From NCBI GenBank assembly GCA_014946745.1, contig JADCRD010000001.1:1486427-1550426 (forward strand): a stretch of 64,000 nt of DNA, given 5' to 3'. Shown here one piece after another: positions 37,127 to 45,933 of this stretch (positions within the stretch are counted from its first letter, which is position 1; the number at the start of each line of letters is the position of its first letter). Under the pieces are notes generated by a model. That model did not search any database. It was not told the origin of the DNA and was given only the letters and a program-made list of their open reading frames with translations. The position numbers and the translations under genes are program-made. Source of the DNA: Lysobacterales bacterium. Lineage in GTDB: Bacteria > Pseudomonadota > Gammaproteobacteria > Xanthomonadales > Xanthomonadaceae.

Positions 37127-37930
37127 ATGCGCCCGATTGCCCTGCTGCTGCTTCTCGCAACGACCTCCGCCCACGCCATCGTCATCCGCGACGACGTGCG
37201 CGATCAGCAGTACCGAATCGCAGCCTCCGACTTCCCTGCCCTTGTCGACCTGCCGATGGAAGCCCACGGCGTGCTGATCGCGCCGCAGTGGGTGGTGACC
37301 GTGGCGCACGCGGTGAGCCCCGCGCTGGACTGCGTGGAGATCGGCGGCGAGCAGCGTGCGGTGCGGCGCGTGGTGATCCATCCCGGCTACCGGCGGCCGC
37401 CGCAAGCGATGGTTGACGCGGCGCTGGCGTCCGGCGACTGGGCTGCATTCTTCGAGTTCATGGCAGGCACCGACGACATCGCGCTGATCGAGCTCGCCGA
37501 GCCGGTGCAGGACATCGCACCGGTCGCGCTCTACAGCGACCCGGCGCTGGGCGCGACGGTGCGAATCCTGGGCCGCGGTGCCACCGGGACGGGCGCGCAG
37601 GGCCATGACCTGCAGGCGTCACGGCGCACTGAACTGCGTCAGGGCTACAACGTGATAGACCTGGACCAAGGCCGCTGGCTCGCCTACACCTTCGACGCTC
37701 CGCCTGCGGCACTGCCTCTGGAAGCCAGCATGGGCAGCGGCGACAGCGGTGGGCCGCTGCTGATTGCCGTCGGCGATGCTTGGCAGCTGGCGGGCCTTGC
37801 GGCCTGGAAACGCGCCGTGGTCGAGGGCACCGAGATTCGGCAGGGCAAGTACGGCGAGTCCAGCATCGGCGTGCGGCTGCAGCACTATGCGGCGTGGATT
37901 CAGCAGACGATGACGGACGGTGTGGAGTAG
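37127..37930 (+). CDS. Secreted trypsin-like serine protease (S1 family)
   Basis: 267 residues with signal peptide MRPIALLLLLATTSAHA. The catalytic triad is His61 (VVTVAHA), Asp117 (TDDIALIEL) and Ser207 (GSGDSGGPL). The chain is close to the usual S1 length plus a short extra loop (residues 85-112). No propeptide cleavage site or C-terminal extension is obvious. It is a single gene flanked by two REP elements. Likely periplasmic or secreted endopeptidase; specificity cannot be read from sequence. Confidence 0.93.
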   Translation: MRPIALLLLLATTSAHAIVIRDDVRDQQYRIAASDFPALVDLPMEAHGVLIAPQWVVTVAHAVSPALDCVEIGGEQRAVRRVVIHPGYRRPPQAMVDAALASGDWAAFFEFMAGTDDIALIELAEPVQDIAPVALYSDPALGATVRILGRGATGTGAQGHDLQASRRTELRQGYNVIDLDQGRWLAYTFDAPPAALPLEASMGSGDSGGPLLIAVGDAWQLAGLAAWKRAVVEGTEIRQGKYGESSIGVRLQHYAAWIQQTMTDGVE

Positions 37931-38033
37931 TTCGTACTGCGGAGCCGGAGGTGGGGCACGCGTGCGCGCGACGTGGGTCCGTGGGCGGTGCTTGAAGCGA
38001 ACCAGTTCGCGATGCGGGCCCTGATGCAGCGCG

Positions 38034-38069
38034 AAGGCTGCGGTCGCGTGCGAGCAGGCTCCTACAACC
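38034..38069. repeat. REP element
   Basis: GAAGGCTGCGGTCGCGTGCG followed by AGCAGGCTCCTACAACCG, a second copy of the palindrome at 36681-36715 in the same orientation. The two bracket the protease gene. The rest of 37931-38223 is noncoding. Confidence 0.75.
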
Positions 38070-38223
38070 GCATACATCGAGGGTCACTGAGCGGTGCGCC
38101 TTGATGCTTACGCAGCAACGTGCCCCAACGGCCCCAGCTGTGCTTCGACGGCAGCTTCGGTCCGCAGTCGCACGATCAACCGCGTCTCGCCGCTGCGCTG
38201 CAGGCCGACTGCGCTCCAGCCTG

Positions 38224-40731
38224 CTAGCCCTCGAAGCCGTTGCCGAAGATCCGATCCGGATTGCTCAAGCGCAGTATCCAGTCGCGGAACAGGGCCTGCT
38301 GGGCGGCCGGCATCGGGTCGCCGGGGCGCATGCCGGTGCCGCTCTGCGGGTCGATGCAGTTGATCTTCTCGAACAGGAAGCTGCGCCAGGGCTCGCCGCG
38401 CTGCACGCGCAGCACGCCGGGCGCACGATCGCTCAGCGCGTCGACCAGGGCGTTGAAGCTGTTGGCGGCCGTGAGGTCGAGGCCGCCGCTGTTGGTGGCG
38501 CCCGGCGCGTGGCAGCCGATGCAGGCGGCGTCGAAGATCGGCTGGATCTGGCTTGCGTAGTTCACCTGCGGCGCGCTCGGAATGCCGCTCAGGTTCAGGC
38601 ACTCGCGCCCGCCGTTCCACTGGCCGACAGTGAGATCCAGGTTCAACAGCGCACCGGCAGCCACCGTGCGGTCGAAGCGCGGGTTGGCGTAGGCGCCAAC
38701 GCCGGTATCAGCGGCGGCATCCAGCTGCAGGCTGCCGCTGCCATCGCTGCGCAAGGGCAAGTGGTACCAGCCCAGCGCATCGCTGACCACCCGATGTGCC
38801 ACGCCGGTCGCGGCCTGGCCGGAGGCCGGCAGGTAGTCACGGCCGTTGGGCAGCGCATAGGGCACGCCGGAACGACGTAGGCCGACATCCACTGCCAGGG
38901 GCGCGCCGCGCGTATCGCGCACGCGCCCGGCGACGGCGGTGTTGGACAGCCAGGCGTCCATGGTGATGGTCTGCGTGCCAGCGCCGGCCGGCAGCACGAA
39001 TCCGCGTCGAATCGGCTGCACGCCGTCACCGGTCGGCTCGCCGGCGCTGATGACCAGGGCATTGCCGCTGAGATCCAGCTGCAGCTGCGCGGACACTACG
39101 CCGCCCGCTGCCACCGTCACCACATTGCTGCCACCCGAGTGCGGCGCCGGTGTAATGCCGTCGTCCTGATACAGCCGCAGCTCGCTGGCGACCGCCAAGG
39201 GTGCTGCGGACAGGGTGCGGGCGTCGCGCAGGGTGCCGCTGATCTGCAGATTGACGCGGCGGTTGACCACCACCGCGCGCTCCGCACTGGCCTGCTGGCC
39301 AGCCGCATTGCTCACGCTGAGCCGCGCGGTGTAGCGCCCGGGCGCGGCATAAACGTAGCTCGGCGAGGCCGCCGTCGAGCTGCCGCCGTCGCCGAAGGAC
39401 CAGGTGCGCTGGGTAATGCTGCTGCCCGGCGCGCTCGATTGATCGGTGAACTGCAGGCTGAGCGGCGCAAGGCCCGCTGGTGGGCTCGGCGTGGTGGCGA
39501 AGGCTGCGGTCGGCGGTGTGCTGGCGTTGAAGCGCAAGCGCCGCAGCGGATCGTTGCCGCCGGTTGAGGGACCCTGCCCGCTCGATGCGTAGTACAGGTG
39601 CCCGTCGGGGCCGAAGCGCAGGGTCACCGCCGAGCCGTTGAAGAAGGCGCCGTCGTTGTCCAGGGTCTGCAGGGTGTCGAGATTGGCGCCGGTCAGTTGG
39701 CCCCGGCGAATGGCGGCGCCATAGCGCGCGAAGTAGAGGACATCGGTGCCGAAGGGGCCGCCGTCGGCGATCTCAATGCCGACCAGCGAGGGATTGATCG
39801 TCAGCATCACCTTGTGGTTCGGGTCCTTCGGCGCGATGAAGGGTCCACCGTCGTTGACATCGCCCGGCCCGTTGCAGGCTCCGGCGTCGCCGCAGGGCCC
39901 CCAGCCGCCGTTCGAGCCCCGCCGCACGCGCGAGATGCGATCGACGCCATCGCCGTTCTCGGAGACATACAGCACGTCGGCATCGGGCCGCCCGCGGTGG
40001 AAGGTGAAGCGGAAGGGATTGCGGAAGCCCACGGCCCAGACGCGCGAGGCGACGCTGTTGGGATTGCCGTCGAAGTAGGGGTTGCTCGGCAGTCCGCGCC
40101 CGTTGCCGGCATCGACCTTGAGCAGCTTGCCTTCGTAGCGATCCGGACACTGCGTGACCGGCACCTGTGTCAAGCCTCCCCGGCTCAGGCAAGTCATGCG
40201 ATCCGAGCGCACGCCGTCGTCGCCCAGGGCGATGTAAATCGCGGTCGGGTCGGCGGGCGAGAAGTGGATGTCACCGCCCTTGTGGATGTTGCTGGCGCGC
40301 GGCAGGCCCGACAGCAGCACGGTCGCCGACCCGGCCTCAACGGCCGAGAACGCAGCGTTCGCTCGCAGACGCACCAGCCGCTGATCGCTGGCCGTGGTGT
40401 AGAACACGTACAGATAGCGCGTGTTGGCGTAGTCCGGATCGATGGTAATGCCGAGCAGCCCGGCCTCCTGAGCGGTCGACACCTCGCTGACAAAATCCGC
40501 GAACACGACGGGCGACGCAAAGCCGCCGCTGCCGTTTGCGGCGGCGCGAACGATGCGGCCCTGTTTCTCGATGAGGTAGCTCGCGCCGAGATGATCGAAG
40601 GCGATGCCGGTCTTGCCGTTGAGAGGGCTGTGCAGGGTTTCGCTGATGAAGGCTGCGGGCGGCTGCTGGGCCGCGGCGGTGGCGCTGCACAAGGAAAGCG
40701 CAAATGCCGCCGACAATCGAAAATGATGCAT
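38224..40731 (-). CDS. Secreted sugar dehydrogenase (GSDH-like) / PKD / cytochrome c fusion with GFE tail
   Basis: 835 residues; the ATG at 40731 has GGAGAAGGCC before it and gives signal peptide MHHFRLSAAFALSLCSATAAAQ. The N-terminal part (about 25-400) is a soluble glucose/sorbosone dehydrogenase-type six-blade propeller (GLLGITIDPDYANTRYLYVF, HKGGDIHFSPAD, VWAVGFRNPFRF), a PQQ-enzyme fold. A PKD domain (about 405-490, SFGDGGSS) and beta-sandwich regions follow. A heme-binding CIGCH motif (737-741) sits in a small cytochrome-like region near the C-terminus, which could take up electrons. The protein ends NPDRIFGNGFEG, the shared GFE tail. Substrate unknown. Confidence 0.9.
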   Translation of the reverse strand: MHHFRLSAAFALSLCSATAAAQQPPAAFISETLHSPLNGKTGIAFDHLGASYLIEKQGRIVRAAANGSGGFASPVVFADFVSEVSTAQEAGLLGITIDPDYANTRYLYVFYTTASDQRLVRLRANAAFSAVEAGSATVLLSGLPRASNIHKGGDIHFSPADPTAIYIALGDDGVRSDRMTCLSRGGLTQVPVTQCPDRYEGKLLKVDAGNGRGLPSNPYFDGNPNSVASRVWAVGFRNPFRFTFHRGRPDADVLYVSENGDGVDRISRVRRGSNGGWGPCGDAGACNGPGDVNDGGPFIAPKDPNHKVMLTINPSLVGIEIADGGPFGTDVLYFARYGAAIRRGQLTGANLDTLQTLDNDGAFFNGSAVTLRFGPDGHLYYASSGQGPSTGGNDPLRRLRFNASTPPTAAFATTPSPPAGLAPLSLQFTDQSSAPGSSITQRTWSFGDGGSSTAASPSYVYAAPGRYTARLSVSNAAGQQASAERAVVVNRRVNLQISGTLRDARTLSAAPLAVASELRLYQDDGITPAPHSGGSNVVTVAAGGVVSAQLQLDLSGNALVISAGEPTGDGVQPIRRGFVLPAGAGTQTITMDAWLSNTAVAGRVRDTRGAPLAVDVGLRRSGVPYALPNGRDYLPASGQAATGVAHRVVSDALGWYHLPLRSDGSGSLQLDAAADTGVGAYANPRFDRTVAAGALLNLDLTVGQWNGGRECLNLSGIPSAPQVNYASQIQPIFDAACIGCHAPGATNSGGLDLTAANSFNALVDALSDRAPGVLRVQRGEPWRSFLFEKINCIDPQSGTGMRPGDPMPAAQQALFRDWILRLSNPDRIFGNGFEG

Positions 40732-40889
40732 GGCCTTCTCCAGAGCATGAACGCGCCATTCTCTTCCCCAACAGGGGCGCCCACCAAGTGGCGGTGGTCG
40801 AGGCTGCATCAGCCGCACATGCCCTGCTCCCGGCTGCGTCCTTGGGTCGTGCTGCGCCTACACGTCGCTCCGAACACAGACGGCCCACC

Positions 40890-41621
40890 TCAGAACGCAT
40901 GCCCCGCGCTGCGCACCGTGCGGATCAGCAGCTCGTTGACGTCGACATCCTCGGGCTGCGAGATCGCGTAAAGCACGGCATTGGCGATGGCGCGATTGTC
41001 GAGCGCAATGCCGCGCAACTGCTTCACCGCGCTTGCCGTGCTGTCGACGCTGATGTCGTGGCCCAGCTCGGACTCGGTGACACCGGGCGAGATCAAGGTC
41101 ACGCGGATCCGGTCCATCTCCTGGCGAAGACCTTCGGTGATCGCGCGCACCGCGTACTTGCTGGCGCAGTACACGCCGAACTGCGCGCCGACGGCATGCG
41201 CGCCGGTGGATGCTGTATTGATGATATGCCCGCTGCCCTGCGCCTCCATGATCGGCAGCACCGCGGCGATTCCGTTCAGTACGCCGCGGATGTTGACGTC
41301 GATGATGCGGTCCCATTCGTCGGTCTTCAGCGCATTCATCGGCGACACCGGCATGACGCCGGCATTGTTGAAGATCACGTCGACGCGGCCGAAGCGCTCC
41401 TGCGCAAACGCCACGAACGCTTTGACGTCCTCGCGCTGGGTCACGTCCAGCGCGCGGTACTCGGCGATGTCGCCCGCCCAGCGGATCTCGGCGGCGATCT
41501 GCGCGAGGCGCTCGGTGCGCCGCGCGCCCAGCACCACGCGATGGCCCTGCCTTGCTAGCACGCGGGCGGTGGCTTCGCCGATGCCGCTGCTGGCGCCCGT
41601 GATGAGGATGACCTTGGACAT
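40890..41621 (-). CDS. Short-chain dehydrogenase/reductase
   Basis: 243 residues; classical SDR with TGASSGIGEA (nucleotide binding), NNAGV, catalytic Ser in NTASTGA and YCASK (Tyr-x-x-x-Lys). GARRTER at the end of the second beta strand suggests NADP preference. The ATG follows GAGAAAGCGAC. It is divergent from an AraC-type regulator 163 bp away, the common arrangement in which the regulator controls the SDR. Substrate unknown. Confidence 0.93.
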   Translation of the reverse strand: MSKVILITGASSGIGEATARVLARQGHRVVLGARRTERLAQIAAEIRWAGDIAEYRALDVTQREDVKAFVAFAQERFGRVDVIFNNAGVMPVSPMNALKTDEWDRIIDVNIRGVLNGIAAVLPIMEAQGSGHIINTASTGAHAVGAQFGVYCASKYAVRAITEGLRQEMDRIRVTLISPGVTESELGHDISVDSTASAVKQLRGIALDNRAIANAVLYAISQPEDVDVNELLIRTVRSAGHAF

Positions 41622-41784
41622 GTCGCTTTCTCCGTGTGTTCGGCGGCTGCCGGGGTGGGAAAAAGTCTGCTGGCCGAGCACATCGGGCTCGATACCCGAA
41701 GGTCCGCGACGATTGCCTGATCGTCCAGATTCCTTCATCACAGCGTTGAGGCGGCGCTTGCTGCGGGCGTATCGTGCCCAGCCC

Positions 41785-42711
41785 ATGGACATTCCCTTCG
41801 ACGCTTTGGCCGAAGCCCGGCAGCGCGAGATCGGCGAGCTGGTTCTCCGCTTCTCCAGCGGCGAGGGCATGCACGCCTCGGCCGTCGCCGGCCTGCACTG
41901 CATCCGCCTGTCCGCCCCATACGCGCCGCTGCCGACGGTCTATCGGCCTTCGTTCTGTGTGATCGTGCAGGGCGCGAAGCAGGTGCTGCTGGAGGAGGAG
42001 GTCTACCGCTACGCGCCCTCGCAGTTTCTGGCGGTGTCGGTCGACCTGCCCCTGGTGGGACAGGTGCTGGAGGCCAGTGCGGATGCGCCCTATCTGTGCG
42101 TGGCGATCGACATCGATGCTCGCCAGATCGCGGAGCTGGTCGAACAGGGCGGACCGATCGGGCCGGCGCCACGCGACACGCCGCGTGGACTCTTCGTCGG
42201 CGAGCTGGATGAGGCCACGCAGGACACCGTGCTAAGGCTAGCGCGCCTGCTCGCCACGCCGCGCGAGATTCCAGTGCTGGCGCCGCTGCTGATGCGCGAG
42301 TTTCATTTTCGAGTGCTGAGTGGCCCCTTCGGTGCATCCATCGCGCAGATGGCCATGGCCGGCAGCCATACGCACAGAATCGCGCAGGTCATCCAGCACA
42401 TCCGCAGCCAGCTCGCAGCGCCGCTCCGCATCGAGGAACTCGCCTCACTGGCGCACATGAGCCGCTCGGCCTTCCATCAGCAGTTCAAGGCCGTCACCGC
42501 GATGAGCCCGCTGCAGTACCAGAAGCGCCTGCGCCTGACCGAAGCCCGCCAGATCCTGCTGGCAGAACAGACCGACGCCGCCAGCGCGGCCTATCGGGTG
42601 GGCTACCAGAGCGCGTCGCAGTTCAGCCGCGAGTACGCACGCATGTTCGGCGCCCCGCCGATCCGCGACGTGGCCTGCCTGCGTGACTCGGAGGCTGCCA
42701 TCACAAGGTAG
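41785..42711 (+). CDS. AraC-family transcriptional regulator
   Basis: 308 residues starting MDIPFDALAEARQREIGELV; the longer upstream frame is antisense to the SDR. The N-terminal AraC_N-type sensor domain (about 10-170, with FCVIVQGAKQVLLEEEVYRY) is followed by two HTH motifs: IEELASLAHMSRSAFHQQFK and ASAAYRVGYQSASQFSREYARMFG with the usual P-x-x-Y-Q-K-R-L-R linker. It probably controls the divergent SDR gene from the 163-bp shared region. Confidence 0.93.
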   Translation: MDIPFDALAEARQREIGELVLRFSSGEGMHASAVAGLHCIRLSAPYAPLPTVYRPSFCVIVQGAKQVLLEEEVYRYAPSQFLAVSVDLPLVGQVLEASADAPYLCVAIDIDARQIAELVEQGGPIGPAPRDTPRGLFVGELDEATQDTVLRLARLLATPREIPVLAPLLMREFHFRVLSGPFGASIAQMAMAGSHTHRIAQVIQHIRSQLAAPLRIEELASLAHMSRSAFHQQFKAVTAMSPLQYQKRLRLTEARQILLAEQTDAASAAYRVGYQSASQFSREYARMFGAPPIRDVACLRDSEAAITR

Positions 42712-42750
42712 AGCCTCTCGAGAAGCAGAACACGTGCGACCCCTCTGATC

Positions 42751-42831
42751 GTCGCCCCCGCGAAGGCGGGAGCCCAGTGTCGCTTGCCGCAGTCGCACGA
42801 GTCCTGGATCCCCGCATTCGCGGGGATGACG
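42751..42831. repeat. Inverted pair of palindromic repeats
   Basis: GTCGCCCCCGCGAAGGCGGG on the left and, reversed, GTCATCCCCGCGAATGCGGG on the right: two facing copies of the widespread CCCCGCGAAnGCGGGG palindrome with about 30 bp between. It lies between the convergent araC and map genes and might also stop transcription. Confidence 0.8.
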
Positions 42832-43000
42832 AATCAAGGTTTCTTCAAGATCACCGGGGCCGCCGCGCGGGGCTGAGAAGCTCTCGAGAGACAGACCGTC
42901 TCCCCGCACACAGCTGACACCGGCAGCGGCCGTCTGGAGCTGATGTGCACGGCTGTAGGCGAATCCCCAATCCCGAATCCCCAATCCCGGCTCTTCGATC

Positions 43001-43768
43001 TCAATGCGGCGCCGTCTCGCCCGGACGCAGGGTCAGCACGCGCACGCCGCGATCGGTCACCGCCACGGTGTGCTCGAACTGCGCGGACAGCAGCCCATCA
43101 CGCGTGACGACGGTCCAGCCGTCTGCTTCGGTTTCCACGGCGCGCCGGCCCTGATTGAGCATGGGCTCGATGGTGAACACCATGCCCTCGCGCAGGACCA
43201 GGCCGGTGCGCGGCTTTCCCCAGTGCAGCACTTGCGGCTGCTCGTGCATCTCACGACCGATGCCGTGGCCGCAGTAGTCGCGGACGATCGAATAGCCATG
43301 TCTGCGGGCGTGTCGCTCGATGGCGTGACCCACGTCGCCGAGCCGGGCGCCAGGGCGTACCGCCTGGATGCCCTTCCACATCGCCTCGTAGGTGGCCTGC
43401 ACGAGACGCAGCGCCGGCTGTGAGGGCGCGCCCAGCACATAGGTCTTGCTGGAGTCGGCGATGTAGCCGTTTTTCTCCAGAGTGATGTCGAAGTTGACGA
43501 TATCGCCGTCCTGCAACACATCGTTCGCCGACGGCACGCCATGGCAGACCACATGGTTGCGCGAGGCGTTGAGCGCATAGGCATAGCCGTGCTGGCCCTT
43601 GCTGGCCGGCCGCGCCTTGAGCACGTGGACGATGAAGTCATCGACGCGATCATTGACCTGCAGAGTCGACATTCCGATCAGGTCTAGGCCATCAAGAAAC
43701 TCGAACACCTGCGCCAGCAGCCGCCCCGACTCCGCGAGCAGGGCGATTTCTTCGGGCCGCTTGGTCAC
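43001..43768 (-). CDS. map: Type I methionine aminopeptidase
   Basis: 255 residues from a GTG start at 43768 that overlaps the stop of the ParD-like gene (GTGA), so the chain begins (M)TKRPEEIALLAESGRLL. Metal ligands: the two Asp in NFDITLEKNGYIADSSKTY, His in YCGHGIGREMHE, Glu in TIEPML and AQFEHTV. It removes N-terminal Met from nascent proteins. Housekeeping map normally sits near rpsB; pairing with a ParD-like protein marks this as an extra, accessory MetAP. A role within a toxin-antitoxin-like unit is inference. Confidence 0.92.
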   Translation of the reverse strand: MTKRPEEIALLAESGRLLAQVFEFLDGLDLIGMSTLQVNDRVDDFIVHVLKARPASKGQHGYAYALNASRNHVVCHGVPSANDVLQDGDIVNFDITLEKNGYIADSSKTYVLGAPSQPALRLVQATYEAMWKGIQAVRPGARLGDVGHAIERHARRHGYSIVRDYCGHGIGREMHEQPQVLHWGKPRTGLVLREGMVFTIEPMLNQGRRAVETEADGWTVVTRDGLLSAQFEHTVAVTDRGVRVLTLRPGETAPH

Positions 43769-43977
43769 GCGCGCGCCATTCGCATCGGCTGTGACTTGAC
43801 CCCGGCGGACCTCAGTTCTGCCGCGACGATCGCGTTGAAGCTCTGGGTCGGATTGAGTTCGCAGAGCATGCCGATGCGGATCCAGAATGCCGCCTGCGCG
43901 TTGATGGAGCGGCACGAAACCGCGCTGGCCTTGCGCAGCTGGTCGTGCAGCTCGTCGTCGATGTTCACGATGCCCAT
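43765..43977 (-). CDS. ParD-like antitoxin-family protein
   Basis: 70 residues starting MGIVNIDDELHDQLRKASAV; the longer upstream frame contains the operator region and is not credible. The N-terminal ribbon-helix-helix pattern (INIDDELHDQLRKASAVSCRSIN) and the continuation AAFWIRIGMLCELNPTQSF match ParD-like proteins. It overlaps map by GTGA. It probably represses its own operon through the dyad at 43987-44012. Confidence 0.85.
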   Translation of the reverse strand: MGIVNIDDELHDQLRKASAVSCRSINAQAAFWIRIGMLCELNPTQSFNAIVAAELRSAGVKSQPMRMARA

Positions 43978-43986
43978 GGGACTGCC

Positions 43987-44012
43987 ATATACGAAACGTA
44001 TACGACGTATAT
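43987..44012. promoter_or_regulatory. AT-rich triple dyad, likely operator of the parD-like/map operon
   Basis: ATATAC (43987-43992), the palindrome CGTATACG (43997-44004) and GTATAT (44007-44012) form nested symmetry in otherwise GC-rich DNA. The site lies 10-35 bp upstream of the ParD-like start codon, where a repressor would block transcription. Ribbon-helix-helix repressors usually bind such short repeats. Confidence 0.65.
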
Positions 44013-44101
44013 CCTCAGAACCTGGCGTGACTCGAGCCGCACCACGATGCGAACAGAGCAACCGGCCACACCCGCGCGTGAGCATCGCCGCTTGGGCAGC
44101 C

Positions 44102-44497
44102 TCAGCTCGGAATGCGGGCAATCACCTTGATCTCGAAGTCGAAGCCGGCCAGCCAGGTGACGCCGATGGCGGTCCAGTTCGGATAGGGCGCCTGCGGAAA
44201 CACCTCGCTCTTCACCGCGAGCACGGTCGCCAACTGCCGGTCGGGATCGGTGTGGAAGCTGGTGACGTCGACGATGTCGTCCAGCGCGCAGCCGCCGGCA
44301 TTGAGGGTGGCCTCAAGGTTGGCGAAGGCGAGCCTCACCTGCGCCTCGAAGTCGGGTTCGACGCTGCCGTCGCTGCGGCTGCCAACCTGGCCCGAGACGA
44401 ACAGCAGGTCGCCGGAGCGGATCGCGGCGGAATAGCCGTGCGCGGCATACAGCGCATGGCGGTTCTCAGGAAACACGGCGTTGCGAACGGCGTTCAT
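44102..44497 (-). CDS. ridA: RidA-family enamine/imine deaminase-like protein
   Basis: 131 residues of YjgF/YER057c/UK114 type: LLFVSGQVG, AQVRLAFANLEATLNAGG and DDIVDVTSFHTD. The Arg of the canonical RidA active site is not in its usual place (the end reads WLAGFDFEIKVIARIPS), so it may belong to a Rid subgroup other than RidA itself. It is divergent from a LysR-type regulator 124 bp away, which probably controls it. Confidence 0.88.
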   Translation of the reverse strand: MNAVRNAVFPENRHALYAAHGYSAAIRSGDLLFVSGQVGSRSDGSVEPDFEAQVRLAFANLEATLNAGGCALDDIVDVTSFHTDPDRQLATVLAVKSEVFPQAPYPNWTAIGVTWLAGFDFEIKVIARIPS

Positions 44498-44577
44498 TGA
44501 CGGAACTCACAGGCGGAAGACGCGGCCACTCTAGGTGAGGTAGAGCGCGTCGATAAGCGCATCGCCAGCGACTTCAG

Positions 44578-44596
44578 TGTTTGTAGAATCCAAACA
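44578..44596. promoter_or_regulatory. Probable LysR-type binding site
   Basis: TGTTTG-TAGAATC-CAAACA is a perfect 6-bp dyad with a 7-base spacer containing T-N11-A, the LysR-box pattern. It lies 26 bp before the LysR start and about 80 bp before ridA, suitable for control of both. Confidence 0.6.
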
Positions 44597-44621
44597 AACC
44601 CGCCAGCATCTGGAACCTCGC

Positions 44622-45581
44622 ATGGACCGTTTCGAGGCGCTGCAGGCCTTCGTGCGTGTGGTCGAGACGCGCAGCTTCACGCGGGCCGCGCAGACCTTGC
44701 AGACCAGCAAGGCGCGCATCACCCAGCTCGTTCAGCAGCTTGAGTCGCACCTGCGGGTGAAGCTGCTCCATCGCAGCACGCGAAGGGTCAGCGCCACCGA
44801 AGACGGTGCGGCGTTCTACCTGCGCGCGCAGCGACTGCTGGCCGAACTTGAGGATGCCGAAACCAGTCTGTCCGCCGCCTCAGTCGCGCCGCGAGGGCGC
44901 CTGCGCGTGGACGTGCCCGCGCCGCTGGCGAGTCTGGTGCTGCTGCCGGCGCTGGCCGAGTTCCAGGCTCGCCATCCCGAGGTCCAGCTCGATCTCGGCG
45001 TCAGTGACCGCAAGGTTGATCTGGTCGACGAGAACGTCGACTGCGTGATCCGCGGCGGCACGCCGGCCGAGCCCGCACTGCGTGTGCGCGCTCTGGCGAA
45101 TCTCGCTATGGGCCTGTACGCCGCACCGGCCTACCTGGCGCGTACTGGCCTTCCCCGCACCCCGGCGGCACTGCGCGATGAGGCGCATGACCTTATCGGC
45201 TACCGCGGCTCGCGGGTGGGCCCGGCGCTCGTACACGCACTGCGTCGCGGCGAGACCTGTCACGAGATTCGGGGCCGCCAGCGGGTCGTGGTCGACGACG
45301 GTAATGCCCTGCTGGCGGCGGGCATCGCCGGCTTGGGCGTGCTGTGCCTGCCTACGTACATGGCAAGCATGCCGCTGGCACGCGGTGAGCTTGTCCGATG
45401 TCTCGAGGACTGGCAGATCGAGCCGATGCCCCTCTACCTCGCCTATCCGGACAGCCGCCACGTCAGCCGCAAGCTGCGCGTGTTCATCGACTGGGTGGTC
45501 GAGCTGATCGCGCGACAGCCGGCCGGATTCCTTCCTCCCGGCGTTCGACCGCGGCACGAGCAGGCCACACGCATCGTCTGA
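44622..45581 (+). CDS. LysR-family transcriptional regulator
   Basis: 319 residues; the ATG at 44622 gives the typical MDRFEALQAFVRVVETRSFTRAAQTLQTSKARITQ start with the winged HTH (1-60). The effector domain (about 90-300) includes GRLRVDVPAPLASLVLLP and DVDCVIRGG-like segments (ENVDCVIRGG). It belongs to the CrgA-like/PBP2 group common in this order. It is divergent from ridA with a dyad in between. Confidence 0.93.
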   Translation: MDRFEALQAFVRVVETRSFTRAAQTLQTSKARITQLVQQLESHLRVKLLHRSTRRVSATEDGAAFYLRAQRLLAELEDAETSLSAASVAPRGRLRVDVPAPLASLVLLPALAEFQARHPEVQLDLGVSDRKVDLVDENVDCVIRGGTPAEPALRVRALANLAMGLYAAPAYLARTGLPRTPAALRDEAHDLIGYRGSRVGPALVHALRRGETCHEIRGRQRVVVDDGNALLAAGIAGLGVLCLPTYMASMPLARGELVRCLEDWQIEPMPLYLAYPDSRHVSRKLRVFIDWVVELIARQPAGFLPPGVRPRHEQATRIV

Positions 45582-45933
45582 GACCCCAGCGCGCCTGTGG
45601 CTGCTCCAGATGCAAGCGCGCTGCGCCCGACACGCCCAACTCGTCGTGCGCCACCCGATGCAGCGACACGCGCTCCAGCCCGACACGCAGCGCGCCCTTG
45701 CAGATGAAGCGCTGGCCGAAGCCCGGACGAAACCGGCCCTGGAACGTCGGCCGCGATTCTTGTCCGGAGCGCACGGCGCGAGCCGGGATTCGCATAGAGC
45801 TATGACCGCGCGCCCGCCCCGTGTGGCGAACGCGCCGGTCGAGGCCGCGACCGCTGAGGGCACGCGCTGGCCGCGGAATTCTGGCCCCACCGACGCATCG
45901 CAGGCAGCCGCCTCTGATACGCTCGATTCGATC
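45582..45933. other. 352-bp gap without a recognised gene
   Basis: GC-rich sequence between lysR and the solute-binding protein. Frames through it encode Arg/Ala-rich strings without ribosome binding sites. No hairpin or promoter stands out. Confidence 0.45.
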
